Assembly (NCBI GenBank): GCA_017425345.1
Contig: JAFOML010000049.1
Coordinates: 1-23,409 of the forward strand
Reading direction: 5' to 3'
Origin: Eubacterium sp.
Lineage (GTDB): Bacteria > Bacillota_A > Clostridia > Peptostreptococcales > Anaerovoracaceae
Length of the DNA stretch: 23,409 bases
How positions within the stretch are numbered: position 1 is the first letter of the stretch; every line of letters starts with the position of its first letter. Position numbers and translations under genes: made by a program. This document shows positions 13,796 through 23,409 of the stretch, in pieces. Below the pieces are notes generated by a model. The model was not told the DNA's origin. It did no database searches and worked only from the letters and a program-made list of their open reading frames with translations.

Positions 13796-14439
13796 CGGTC
13801 AATGACCTCCAGCAGTTCCATCGGGGTTTTGATCTCGAAGTCGGGTTTGAAGATGCCGACTTTGTCCTCGTCTTCCATGCTGTGCGTCCAGCCCACCAGG
13901 ACCGCCCGGACCCCCGCGTTGTGCGCGCAGCCGATATCATAGCGCGTATCGCCGACGAACAGCGTCTCCGCAGGAGAAGCGTCGAGCTTGGCAAGGCCGA
14001 TCAGCGCAGGTGCTGGCTCCGGCTTGTGGATATTCGTATCCTCGCACGTCACGACCGCGTCGAACGTGTTTTCCATGTCGAAGTACGAGAGCGCGGCTCT
14101 GGTGCTCACGCCGGTGCGGGACGTGACGATGGCCTGCCGGATGCCGCGCTTTTTCAGCGCTTCGATGAGCTCCGGCATCCCGTCGAACATCTCCCAGACA
14201 TCCTCTCCGAGCGACGCCTGATAGTCCCGGTAGATCCTCACCGTCTCCTCCGGATCGTACATCGGGATCAGCCGCGCGAGCGAGTCGACCAGCCGCTCGC
14301 CGAACGTGCGGTAGATCGTGCGCTCATCGCCCTTCTCTCCGGTGCATGTCACAAACGTATGCTGCCACGAGTCCATGACGAGGCCCGCGGTGTCCGCGAT
14401 CGTCCCGTCAAAATCGAACAAAATATTCCGAATCGCCAT
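13789..14439 (-). CDS. HAD-superfamily phosphatase, PpaX / phosphoglycolate phosphatase-like
   Basis: 216 residues. All HAD motifs are present: DFDGT (motif I, D9 nucleophile and D11), TSR (motif II), HKPEPAP (motif III lysine) and GDTRYDIGCAHNAG (motif IV). A helical cap lies between motifs I and II (about 18-90). PpaX hydrolyses pyrophosphate and Gph hydrolyses phosphoglycolate, a product of DNA end repair; the sequence does not separate them, though a place next to addB in a DNA/RNA-maintenance operon would suit the second. Starts two bases after the tex stop and overlaps addB by seven. Confidence 0.85.
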   Translation of the reverse strand: MAIRNILFDFDGTIADTAGLVMDSWQHTFVTCTGEKGDERTIYRTFGERLVDSLARLIPMYDPEETVRIYRDYQASLGEDVWEMFDGMPELIEALKKRGIRQAIVTSRTGVSTRAALSYFDMENTFDAVVTCEDTNIHKPEPAPALIGLAKLDASPAETLFVGDTRYDIGCAHNAGVRAVLVGWTHSMEDEDKVGIFKPDFEIKTPMELLEVIDRC

Positions 14440-14441
14440 CT

Positions 14442-16616
14442 CTATACCTTCATCGTTAACGAAATCTTCTTCTTTTCCTTATCCACGCTCAGGATCTTCA
14501 CCTTGACCGTGTCACCGACGGATACGACATCCATCGGATTCTTGACGAACTTCCGGCTCATCTGGGATACGTGCACCAGGCCGTCCTGCTTGACGCCGAT
14601 GTCCACGAAGGCCCCAAAATCCACCACGTTCCTTACCGTCCCGGTCATCTCCATACCGGCTTCCAGATCGTCGAAATCCCGCACATCGCTCCGGAACACG
14701 ACCGGCGGCGCATCTTCACGCGGGTCACGCGCCGGCTTCTTCATCTCCTCGATGATATCGACCAGCGTCGGCCTTCCGATACCGAGATCCTCTGCCATCT
14801 TGCTGATGCTGTCACTGAGCTTCAGCGCCGGATAGGCTTTCCAGATCTTCTCGTCAATCGCGGCTCCGACACCGCCTGCCGCAATATCTTCTCCCGTGAT
14901 CCCGATCTTCTTCATCATCGCCTTGGCTGCCGGATACGATTCCGGGTGCACCGCGGTGCTGTCCAGCGGCTCCGTTCCGCCGCTGATGCGGAGGAATCCC
15001 GCGCACTGTTCAAACGCCTTCTTTCCGAGCTTCGGCACCTTCAGAAGCTCCTTGCGGTTCTTGAAGGAGCCGTTCTCTTCGCGGTAAGCCACGATGTTCT
15101 TCGCGATACCGCTGTTGATGCCCGCCACGTAAGAGAGCAGCGACGGGGACGCGGTGTTCAGGTCCACGCCCACGCGGTTTACACAGTTCTCGACGACGCC
15201 CGTCAGCGCGCCTTCCAACAGCTTCTGGTTGATATCGTGCTGGTACTGGCCGACGCCGATGTGCTTCGGGTCAATCTTGACCAGCTCTGCCAGCGGATCC
15301 TGCAGACGGCGGCCGAGGGACATCGCCCCACGAGTCGTCACGTCCAGATCCGGATACTCTTCACTCGCCAGCTTGGAGGCAGAGTAGACCGAAGCCCCCG
15401 CCTCATTCACGATCGTGTACTGGATCGGCAGCCCGGTCCTCTTCAAAAACCGCGCCACGACCTCTTCCGTCTCGCGGCTCGCGGTACCGTTTCCGATAAC
15501 GATCACGTCGCAGCCGAACTTGTCAATCATCTTCTGCAGCGTGCGCTCGGTCCCGGCGATATCTTCTCTGGGCTTGGTCGGATAAACCGTAGAGTATGCT
15601 CTGAGCTTGCCGGTTCCGTCCAGCACCGCTACTTTACATCCCGTCCGGTAACCCGGGTCGATGCTGATCACGCGCTTGTTCCGCACCGGCGGCACCATGA
15701 GGAGGCTCTCCGTATTGCGGGCGAAGACCTTCACCGCCTCCGCTTCCGCGCGCTCCGTCAGCGCCCTTCTCGTCTCGCGCTCTACAGACGGAGCGATCAG
15801 CCGCTTATACGAATCCGCGACCGTCGCCTTCAGCGCGTCCAGGAAGATCGACTTGCCGCGGATCTCCTTCCGCTCGATCAGACCGGTGATCCGATCCGCA
15901 TCCACGTCCACCTTGACCTTCAGCTTCTTCTCCTTCTCGCCGCGGTTCACCGCGAGGATCCGGTGGTTCGGCATCTTGGCGATCGCCTCGCTGCTGCCGT
16001 AATACATGTCGTAGACCGTCTTTTCGTCCGGGTCTACGGCTTCCGTCACGATCTTCCCGGTGTTATACGTCTTCTCGCGGATTTCCTCGGTCAGGTCCGC
16101 GTCGTCGGCGTACATCTCCGCGAGGATATCGCAGGCGCCCTGCAGCGCCTCATCCGGGGTTTCGACTTCCTTTTCCGGGTTTACAAAATCTTTGCAAACC
16201 TCCTCCACGCTCCCCTTCGTCTCCCGCTGCAGCTGGAGGATCATCGCGAGCGGTTCCAGCCCTTTGGCTCTCGCCTTGGAGGCTCTCGTCGCCTTCTTCT
16301 GCTTATATGGCTTATACAGGTCTTCGACGCGCTGGAGGATCTCCGCCTTATCGATTTCCTTCGACAGCTCTCCCGTCAGTTTTCCCTGTTCAGCGATCAG
16401 TTTCTTGACTTCCTCTTTCCGCTCTTCCAGTCCTCTGAGGTAGACGAGCCGGTCCGAAAGGTCGCGCAGCGTCACATCCGTGAGGCCGCCGGTAACTTCC
16501 TTTCGATAGCGCGCGATGAAGGGAATAGTGTTCCCTTCATCGATCAGTTTTACCGTGTTTTCGACCTGCGCAGGCCGTATTTGAAATTCTTCTGCCAGTT
16601 TCCTGAGTATGTCCAT
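14442..16616 (-). CDS. tex: Tex-family RNA-binding transcription accessory protein
   Basis: 724 residues, full length. Order: N-terminal helical Tex domain (VKLIDEGNTIPFIARYRKEVTGGL), YqgF/RNase H-like domain (about 330, VISIDPGYRTGCKVAVLD), helix-hairpin-helix pair (about 490-560, with VDLNTASPSLLSYVAGI), and a C-terminal S1 domain (about 650-723, VRNVVDFGAFVDIGVKQDGL). Tex binds RNA and affects transcription and stress tolerance; the YqgF part is usually thought inactive. Its ATG shares one base with the prfB stop (TAATG), so translation is coupled. Confidence 0.95.
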   Translation of the reverse strand: MDILRKLAEEFQIRPAQVENTVKLIDEGNTIPFIARYRKEVTGGLTDVTLRDLSDRLVYLRGLEERKEEVKKLIAEQGKLTGELSKEIDKAEILQRVEDLYKPYKQKKATRASKARAKGLEPLAMILQLQRETKGSVEEVCKDFVNPEKEVETPDEALQGACDILAEMYADDADLTEEIREKTYNTGKIVTEAVDPDEKTVYDMYYGSSEAIAKMPNHRILAVNRGEKEKKLKVKVDVDADRITGLIERKEIRGKSIFLDALKATVADSYKRLIAPSVERETRRALTERAEAEAVKVFARNTESLLMVPPVRNKRVISIDPGYRTGCKVAVLDGTGKLRAYSTVYPTKPREDIAGTERTLQKMIDKFGCDVIVIGNGTASRETEEVVARFLKRTGLPIQYTIVNEAGASVYSASKLASEEYPDLDVTTRGAMSLGRRLQDPLAELVKIDPKHIGVGQYQHDINQKLLEGALTGVVENCVNRVGVDLNTASPSLLSYVAGINSGIAKNIVAYREENGSFKNRKELLKVPKLGKKAFEQCAGFLRISGGTEPLDSTAVHPESYPAAKAMMKKIGITGEDIAAGGVGAAIDEKIWKAYPALKLSDSISKMAEDLGIGRPTLVDIIEEMKKPARDPREDAPPVVFRSDVRDFDDLEAGMEMTGTVRNVVDFGAFVDIGVKQDGLVHVSQMSRKFVKNPMDVVSVGDTVKVKILSVDKEKKKISLTMKV

Positions 16617-17705
16617 TATAGCTGTTTTAACTCCTCATTGATGAACGGATCCAGATTGCCGTCCATCACTCCCTGTACGTTACCGACTTCCGCTCCGGTG
16701 CGGTGATCCTTGACCATCGTATATGGCTGGAACACGTACGACCGGATCTGCGAACCCCAGGTGATCTGGGAGAAGTCTCCCTTGATCTCCGCGAGGTCTT
16801 CCTTATGCTGCTGTTCTGCCAGGTCCATCAGGCGGGACATCAGGATCTTCATCGCGACTTCCCTGTTCTGATGCTGGCTCCGCTCGTTCTGGCAGGTGAC
16901 CACGATGTTCGTGGGCAGATGCGTGATGCGGATCGCCGAGTCTGTCTTGTTGACGTGCTGGCCGCCCGCGCCGCTGGAACGGTACGTGTCGACTCGGATA
17001 TCCTCCGGGTTGATCTCGACCGTCAGGTCGTCGTCGATCTCCGGCATGACTTCCAGCGCGGCAAAGGATGTCTGCCGTTTGCCTGCCGCGTTAAACGGGG
17101 AAATACGCACCAGACGGTGCACGCCTTTCTCGTGCTTCAGGTAGCCGTAGGCATTTTCGCCTTCTACCATAAAGGTGACGCTCTTCAGTCCGGCCTCCGT
17201 GTCGTCCTGCAGGTCGACCACGTTTACCTTGTACTTCTTGCGCTCTGCCCAGCGGGTGTACATCCGGAACAGCATTTCCGCCCAGTCCATGGCTTCCACG
17301 CCGCCGGCGCCGGCGTGCAGCGAAAGCACCGCGCTGTTATGGTCATATTTTCCGTTCAGGAGTGTCTCGAGCTTGAACGCGTCGACGCGTTCTTTCAGAT
17401 CATCGAAGGATTCTACGATCGCGTCTGCCTCATCCTCGTCTTCCATCTCTTCTGCCAGTTCAATCATCTCCTGCACGTCGGTAAGTTCGGTGTCCAGGTC
17501 ATCGTACTTCTTGACTTTGTTCTCCAGGGAACTCTTTTTCTTCAGAAGCGACTGCGCGGACTCCGGATCATCCCAGAATCCCGGCTCCATCGTCTTCTCC
17601 TCATAGCTCTTGATCTGCTCCCTGAGTTCCGGCAGCTTCAGAGATTCGCCGACCGTTTTCAGCGTCTCCTGAAGTCCCGGCAGTTCGGACTTGATCGGGT
17701 CCAGT

Positions 17706-17719
<14 letters not shown>
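16616..17719 (-). CDS. prfB: Peptide chain release factor 2 (RF2)
   Basis: 367 residues from ATG 17719. The stop-codon-reading SPF motif is at 207-209 (so UAA/UGA specificity), and the catalytic GGQ is at 252-254 within [24 protein letters not shown] 18 bases further upstream keeps the frame open but precedes the GAGAGAGGG ribosome site; an ATG at 17713 is the other option. The start lies inside the last codons of secA (14-base overlap). The gene is one continuous frame: the autoregulatory +1 frameshift with internal UGA found in most bacterial prfB genes is absent. Confidence 0.95.
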
Positions 17720-20513
<2,794 letters not shown>

Positions 20514-21806
20514 TTATCTGCTCTCCCCTTTCTGAAGTTCTTCTTCGTCTGGTTTCTTCTCTACTCGTATATTGACTTCCAACGCTTTTCTTCCATCCGC
20601 CCGGGTGACGCGTCCGCGGAAGATCTTCCCGCCGGCATCGTATTCAAACGAGTCCCCCACAGCCGGCAGCTTATCGATCTGCAGGACCACCCAGCCGTTG
20701 ACAGTCGTGACGTCGGTCTCGATCTCCTCATCGAAGTAGTCGAACATCTTCTCGACGTTCGTGCCGCCCAGCACGCGGTAACTGCCGTCCTGCAGCGGTG
20801 TGATCTCCGTACTCTCGACCTCATCGTGCTCGTCGTAGATCTCTCCGACCAGCTCCTCGATGATGTCCTCCATGGTGACCAGTCCTTCGGTGCCGCCGTA
20901 CTCGTCCACGACGATGGCGATCTGTGACTTCTTGGCCTGGAGCATCTTCAGCAGCGCGGCGATCTTGATCGATCCGGCGACAAATACGACCGGTTTGACG
21001 TAATCGGCGATCTGCTTATCCTTCCCGGCGATAAAGTTGTGGAAATCCTTCTGGTTCAGAACGCCCAGGATCTTATCCAGATCATCCTCATACACCGGCA
21101 TTCTGGAAAAGCCCGTCTCCAGAAACAGCTGTGCGACCTCCTCCTTGCTCATCTCGAGATCGATCGCTTCGATCTCCACGCGCGGAGTCAGTACGTCATA
21201 GGCCTCCAGCTCGTTGAACTCGATCGCATTCTGGATGAGCTCGCTCTGCTCTGCCTGGATGCTGCCTTCTGTCTCTGCCTCCTCCACCATGGTCTTCAGC
21301 TCGTCCTCGGTGATGGAGTGGTCCGGGCCTGTCTTGAAGAGGAACATGAGCAAAATCTTCCACTTCGAAAACAGCCAGTTGATCGGTGTCAGAAGACCCA
21401 TGAGAAAACGGATGAACGGCTCGGAGAACATGGCGAAGCGTTCCGGAGATTCCTTGGCCAGACTCTTGGGGCTGACTTCTCCAAAGATCAGCACTACGAT
21501 CGTCATGACGACCGTCGAGACGGTCGCTCCGTATCCCGCGTACAGCTTCACGAACAGTACCGTCGCGATCGCTGTATTGGCAATGTTCACCAGGTTGTTT
21601 CCGACCAGGATCGTTGAAAGAAGCGTATCGTACTGCTCTTCCAGCTCCAGCACTTTCTTCGCGCGCCGGTTCCCGTCATTCGCCATATTCTTCAGCTTGA
21701 TCCGGTTCGCGGACGTGAACGCGGTCTCCGTAGCGGAGAAAAATCCTGAAAAGACGAGCAGGACTACGATCGCTCCGATATACACCCATAACTCCTGGGT
21801 TTCCAT
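20514..21806 (-). CDS. HlyC/CorC (CNNM/CBS) family membrane protein, possible Mg2+ transporter
   Basis: 430 residues. The N-terminal CNNM domain has about four hydrophobic segments (7-27, 60-85, 90-112, 130-155) with the family motif GFFSATETAFTSANRIK and LIFGEVSPKSLAKE. A CBS pair follows (about 205-330, with LTPRVEIEAIDL and VVDEYGGTEGLVTMEDIIEELVGEI), then a CorC_HlyC domain (about 340-420). Family members such as CorC/MpfA/YhdP are linked to magnesium homeostasis; the old hemolysin name is not evidence of toxin activity. ATG follows AAAGGAG. First gene of the secA-prfB-tex-HAD-addB run. Confidence 0.9.
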   Translation of the reverse strand: METQELWVYIGAIVVLLVFSGFFSATETAFTSANRIKLKNMANDGNRRAKKVLELEEQYDTLLSTILVGNNLVNIANTAIATVLFVKLYAGYGATVSTVVMTIVVLIFGEVSPKSLAKESPERFAMFSEPFIRFLMGLLTPINWLFSKWKILLMFLFKTGPDHSITEDELKTMVEEAETEGSIQAEQSELIQNAIEFNELEAYDVLTPRVEIEAIDLEMSKEEVAQLFLETGFSRMPVYEDDLDKILGVLNQKDFHNFIAGKDKQIADYVKPVVFVAGSIKIAALLKMLQAKKSQIAIVVDEYGGTEGLVTMEDIIEELVGEIYDEHDEVESTEITPLQDGSYRVLGGTNVEKMFDYFDEEIETDVTTVNGWVVLQIDKLPAVGDSFEYDAGGKIFRGRVTRADGRKALEVNIRVEKKPDEEELQKGESR

Positions 21807-21836
21807 ACGGTTCTACTCCTTTATTATCAGCGTTTC

Positions 21837-21864
21837 CGGGTCTGCGCCAAATGCGCATAACCCG
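21837..21864. promoter_or_regulatory. Inverted repeat in the leader of the corC-secA operon
   Basis: CGGGT-CTGCGC (21837-21847) faces GCGCAT-ACCCG (21853-21864): two stacked stems of five pairs each. No T run follows on either strand, so it is more likely a leader hairpin or operator than a terminator. Confidence 0.45.
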
Positions 21865-21866
21865 AC

Positions 21867-21895
21867 ATAATATGATACCATATAGCGGGGTTAAA
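21867..21895 (-). promoter_or_regulatory. Candidate promoter of the corC-secA-prfB-tex-HAD-addB operon
   Basis: On the minus strand TTTAAC (21895-21890), 17-bp spacer, TATTAT (21872-21867). The -35 match is weak; a TGG-TATCAT lies seven bases upstream as an alternative -10. Confidence 0.45.
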
Positions 21896-21966
21896 ATAAA
21901 GATTTTCGCCCAAATCTTCAACAAATCTCCACGCGGATCCGGGGACACTTTATCACAACAAAGTGC

Positions 21967-21995
21967 TACACATTGGGTGACAATTGTGCTATACT
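21967..21995 (+). promoter_or_regulatory. Candidate promoter of birA
   Basis: TACACA (21967-21972), 17-bp spacer, extended -10 TGC-TATACT (-10 at 21990-21995). It leaves a leader of roughly 95 nt. No clear BirA operator of the ATTGTTAAC type is seen. Confidence 0.6.
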
Positions 21996-22061
21996 TGTGG
22001 AAGAAAGAAACGGGGAGACGGCGGCATGGATTTTGTAATAAAACAACGTACCCGCTGGAGA

Positions 22062-22079
22062 ATCGTCACCCTTGACGAT
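22062..22079 (+). promoter_or_regulatory. Hairpin just upstream of the birA ribosome site
   Basis: ATCGTC (22062-22067), six-base loop, GACGAT (22074-22079), ending six bases before AAAGGAGG (22086-22093). It could affect translation start; there is no further support. Confidence 0.35.
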
Positions 22080-22098
22080 AGAAGAAAGGAGGCGTGCG

Positions 22099-23070
22099 AT
22101 GTCAACGAAAGCCGAATTACTAGAATATCTGCAGAGCGCCAAGGGCGAGTTTGTGTCCGGGCAGGATATCGCGGATCATCTGAAGATCTCGCGCAATTCG
22201 GTGTGGAAGGCCGTTACCGCGCTGAAGAAGGACGGCTACCAGATCGAAGGGCGGTCCAAGGCGGGATACCGGATCAGCGGCATCAGCAACGGACTGTCGA
22301 TGAGTGAGATCAACGCGTTCCGGAAGGTCCCCTGTGACCTTGAAGTGTACGATTCCGTCTCGTCGACGAATGACCTGGCCAAGTTGAAACCACTGTCGCA
22401 TCGCCTAATAGCGATTGTTGCGAACAAGCAGACGGAGGGACGTGGGCGGCTCGGGCGGACGTTCGTTTCGCCGGCGGGTACCGGCCTGTATATGACGCTG
22501 GCGCTGAAGCCTGCTTTCGCGCTGGATCGGTCGCCTTTTGTCACCATGGCGACGGCTGTCGCGGTCTGCCGCGCCATTCAGAAGGTATGCGGCATCGACC
22601 CTCAGATCAAGTGGGTCAACGATATCTACTATAACAAGAAGAAGGTATGCGGGATCCTGACAGAGGCGCAGACCAGCCTGGAGTCGGGCAGCATCGACCG
22701 GCTGATCGTCGGCATCGGCGTCAACTGCTATCCGGGCAGCTTTCCGTCGGAACTCCGGAAGATCGCAGGTTCCCTGACAGATCAGGCCGGCTCTTTCTCC
22801 CGCAGCGAGCTTGCGGCAGAGATCATCAACGAGTTTTCCGCGATCCTGGACGATATGGAGGAGCGCAGCTTCCTCGCGGAGTACCGCAGGCGCTGCTTCA
22901 TCCTCGGAAAGAGGATCCGCGTGCATCCGCACTACGACGAGGAGGGCACTCTGGCGCGCGCGATCTCCGTCGAACAGGACGGGAGCCTGCTCGTCGAATA
23001 TCTGGAGGGCCCTGAACAGGGCCTTAGAAAGGCGATTCGGACAGGAGAGATCTCGATCTCTGTTTTCTAA
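22099..23070 (+). CDS. birA: Bifunctional biotin-protein ligase / biotin operon repressor (BirA, class II)
   Basis: 323 residues from ATG 22099, set by AAAGGAGGCG; an in-frame TTG at 22072 lies before that site. An N-terminal winged helix (1-60, GEFVSGQDIADHLKISRNSVWKAV) makes it class II, able to bind DNA. The ligase domain has DSVSSTND (85-92), the biotin/AMP loop GRGRLGR (114-120), KWVND (171-175) and CGILTE (184-189). It attaches biotin to carboxylase carriers and senses biotin. The C-terminal beta domain ends RTGEISISVF, a few residues short of the usual GLYGYV-like end, right where a foreign surface-protein tail begins. Probably still active, as the active-site motifs are whole. Confidence 0.92.
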   Translation: MSTKAELLEYLQSAKGEFVSGQDIADHLKISRNSVWKAVTALKKDGYQIEGRSKAGYRISGISNGLSMSEINAFRKVPCDLEVYDSVSSTNDLAKLKPLSHRLIAIVANKQTEGRGRLGRTFVSPAGTGLYMTLALKPAFALDRSPFVTMATAVAVCRAIQKVCGIDPQIKWVNDIYYNKKKVCGILTEAQTSLESGSIDRLIVGIGVNCYPGSFPSELRKIAGSLTDQAGSFSRSELAAEIINEFSAILDDMEERSFLAEYRRRCFILGKRIRVHPHYDEEGTLARAISVEQDGSLLVEYLEGPEQGLRKAIRTGEISISVF

Positions 23071-23071
23071 G

Positions 23072-23167
23072 AAGACCCACTCCGTCAAAGTCCGCGCCTT
23101 CAAGGACGTGAACGGAAAGCGCTACTACGGAGCATGGTCGGTGGCCAAGAAAGTAAAGATCAAATAA
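23072..23167 (+). pseudogene. Fibronectin type III-like tail fused behind birA
   Basis: In a frame different from birA, KTHSVKVRAFKDVNGKRYY and GAWSVAKKVKIK run to TAA at 23165-23167. The pattern matches the end of the fragment at 7113-7331 (VRVRAIRK, YSKWSKVKAVKVKK). Only about 31 codons remain and there is no start, so it is a gene remnant that begins at or just before the birA stop codon. Confidence 0.7.
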
Positions 23168-23185
23168 ACTCTGACACAGAACATG

Positions 23186-23220
23186 AAGTGGGAGTCTCAC
23201 CTTTTGAGACTCCCACTTTT
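23186..23220. terminator. Strong bidirectional terminator between birA and the aldo/keto reductase
   Basis: AAGTGGGAGTCTCA (23186-23199), five-base loop, TGAGACTCCCACTT (23205-23218), perfect 14-bp stem with T run after it and A-rich sequence before it. Probably the original terminator of the surface-protein gene whose tail precedes it. Confidence 0.93.
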
Positions 23221-23221
23221 A

Positions 23222-23409
23222 TTATTCTTCAAATTCCTCAGCTGCCCTCTTCAGTTGCTCGATTATGTTGATGTGCTGCGGACATGCGCTCTCGCACTGA
23301 CCGCACCCTATACACTTGGAAGCCACGCGTCCGCCGCGGGTCTCCCAGCCGTAATTACCCTTCGCAGCCGGTTTGTTCTGATACATCAGAAGCACGTTCA
23401 GCGCGCGCA
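23222..23409 (-). CDS. C-terminus of a 4Fe-4S aldo/keto reductase (partial)
   Basis: The last 61 codons of a gene that starts beyond the window. The visible end reads RALNVLLMYQNKPAAKGNYG, then a ferredoxin-like cluster CIGCGQCESACPQHINI and IEQLKRAAEEFEE to TAA at 23222-23224. This C-terminal layout (CxxCxxCxxxCP followed by an amphipathic helix) is known from the aldo/keto reductase group that carries a 4Fe-4S domain, common in gut anaerobes. The substrate is unknown. The stop codon touches the shared terminator. Confidence 0.82.
   Translation of the reverse strand, partial: RALNVLLMYQNKPAAKGNYGWETRGGRVASKCIGCGQCESACPQHINIIEQLKRAAEEFEE

Noticed and set aside
21984..22307. Small frame starting before birA (for example ATG at 22026)
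   Set aside because: Runs out of frame into birA, has no ribosome site, and its content past 22099 is a shifted reading of the BirA helix-turn-helix.

Overview
The window reads as a chromosome piece from an anaerobic, gut-type member of the Bacillota (class Clostridia). The evidence is strong GGAGG ribosome sites, RexB/AddB-type recombination, a SecA with a C-terminal zinc motif, lysine-rich Ig-like and fibronectin-like surface-protein tails, and a fairly GC-rich backbone with AT-rich accessory patches. The exact genus cannot be named from the sequence alone.

Layout, left to right. (1) 1-300: tail of a surface protein with an Ig-like repeat, then a terminator. (2) 313-2972: a three-gene ABC importer operon of the nitrate/sulfonate/taurine type (binding lipoprotein, permease, ATPase) with its own promoter and terminator. 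(3) 2990-3571: a small flavodoxin on the minus strand with a clear promoter. (4) 3621-5699: a GH36 / raffinose-synthase-like glycosidase whose proline codon use differs from its neighbours. (5) 5824-6628: a lipoprotein made of two copies of a cystatin-like domain (QVVxGxNY in each copy), ending in a bidirectional terminator. (6) 6632-10373: a decayed, integrase-less island in a tRNA-Thr(CGU) gene. The 3' 45 nt of the tRNA gene are repeated exactly at the far end of the island, next to the terminator that probably served the tRNA before integration. The island holds a broken Vsr-type endonuclease, a fibronectin-type tail, an intact hicAB toxin-antitoxin pair, a DUF2975 membrane protein plus XRE regulator behind a heptad-repeat operator, a nitrilase/PhoU-domain deletion chimera, and remnants of IS orfA genes. 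(7) 10401-21895: a housekeeping block on the minus strand, transcribed right to left: CNNM/CBS (HlyC/CorC) protein, secA, prfB, tex, a HAD phosphatase and addB, mostly overlapping or separated by a few bases, followed by tRNA-Thr with its own promoter. (8) 21967-23409: birA on the plus strand, a fibronectin-like tail fused directly after its stop codon, a strong bidirectional terminator, and the C-terminus of a 4Fe-4S aldo/keto reductase on the minus strand.

How it fits together: the right half is a stable core operon for protein export, translation termination, RNA/DNA maintenance and recombination. The left half and the tRNA island are accessory and show repeated deletion and insertion scars: three surface-protein tails, two gene-fragment junctions and a displaced att repeat. 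The most interesting items are the tandem cystatin-like lipoprotein, the tRNA-Thr island with its swapped terminators, the 7-bp periodic operator of the DUF2975/XRE pair, and a promoter/leader module shared by the glycosidase and hicA. No CRISPR array, rRNA, recognised riboswitch or replication origin was seen.
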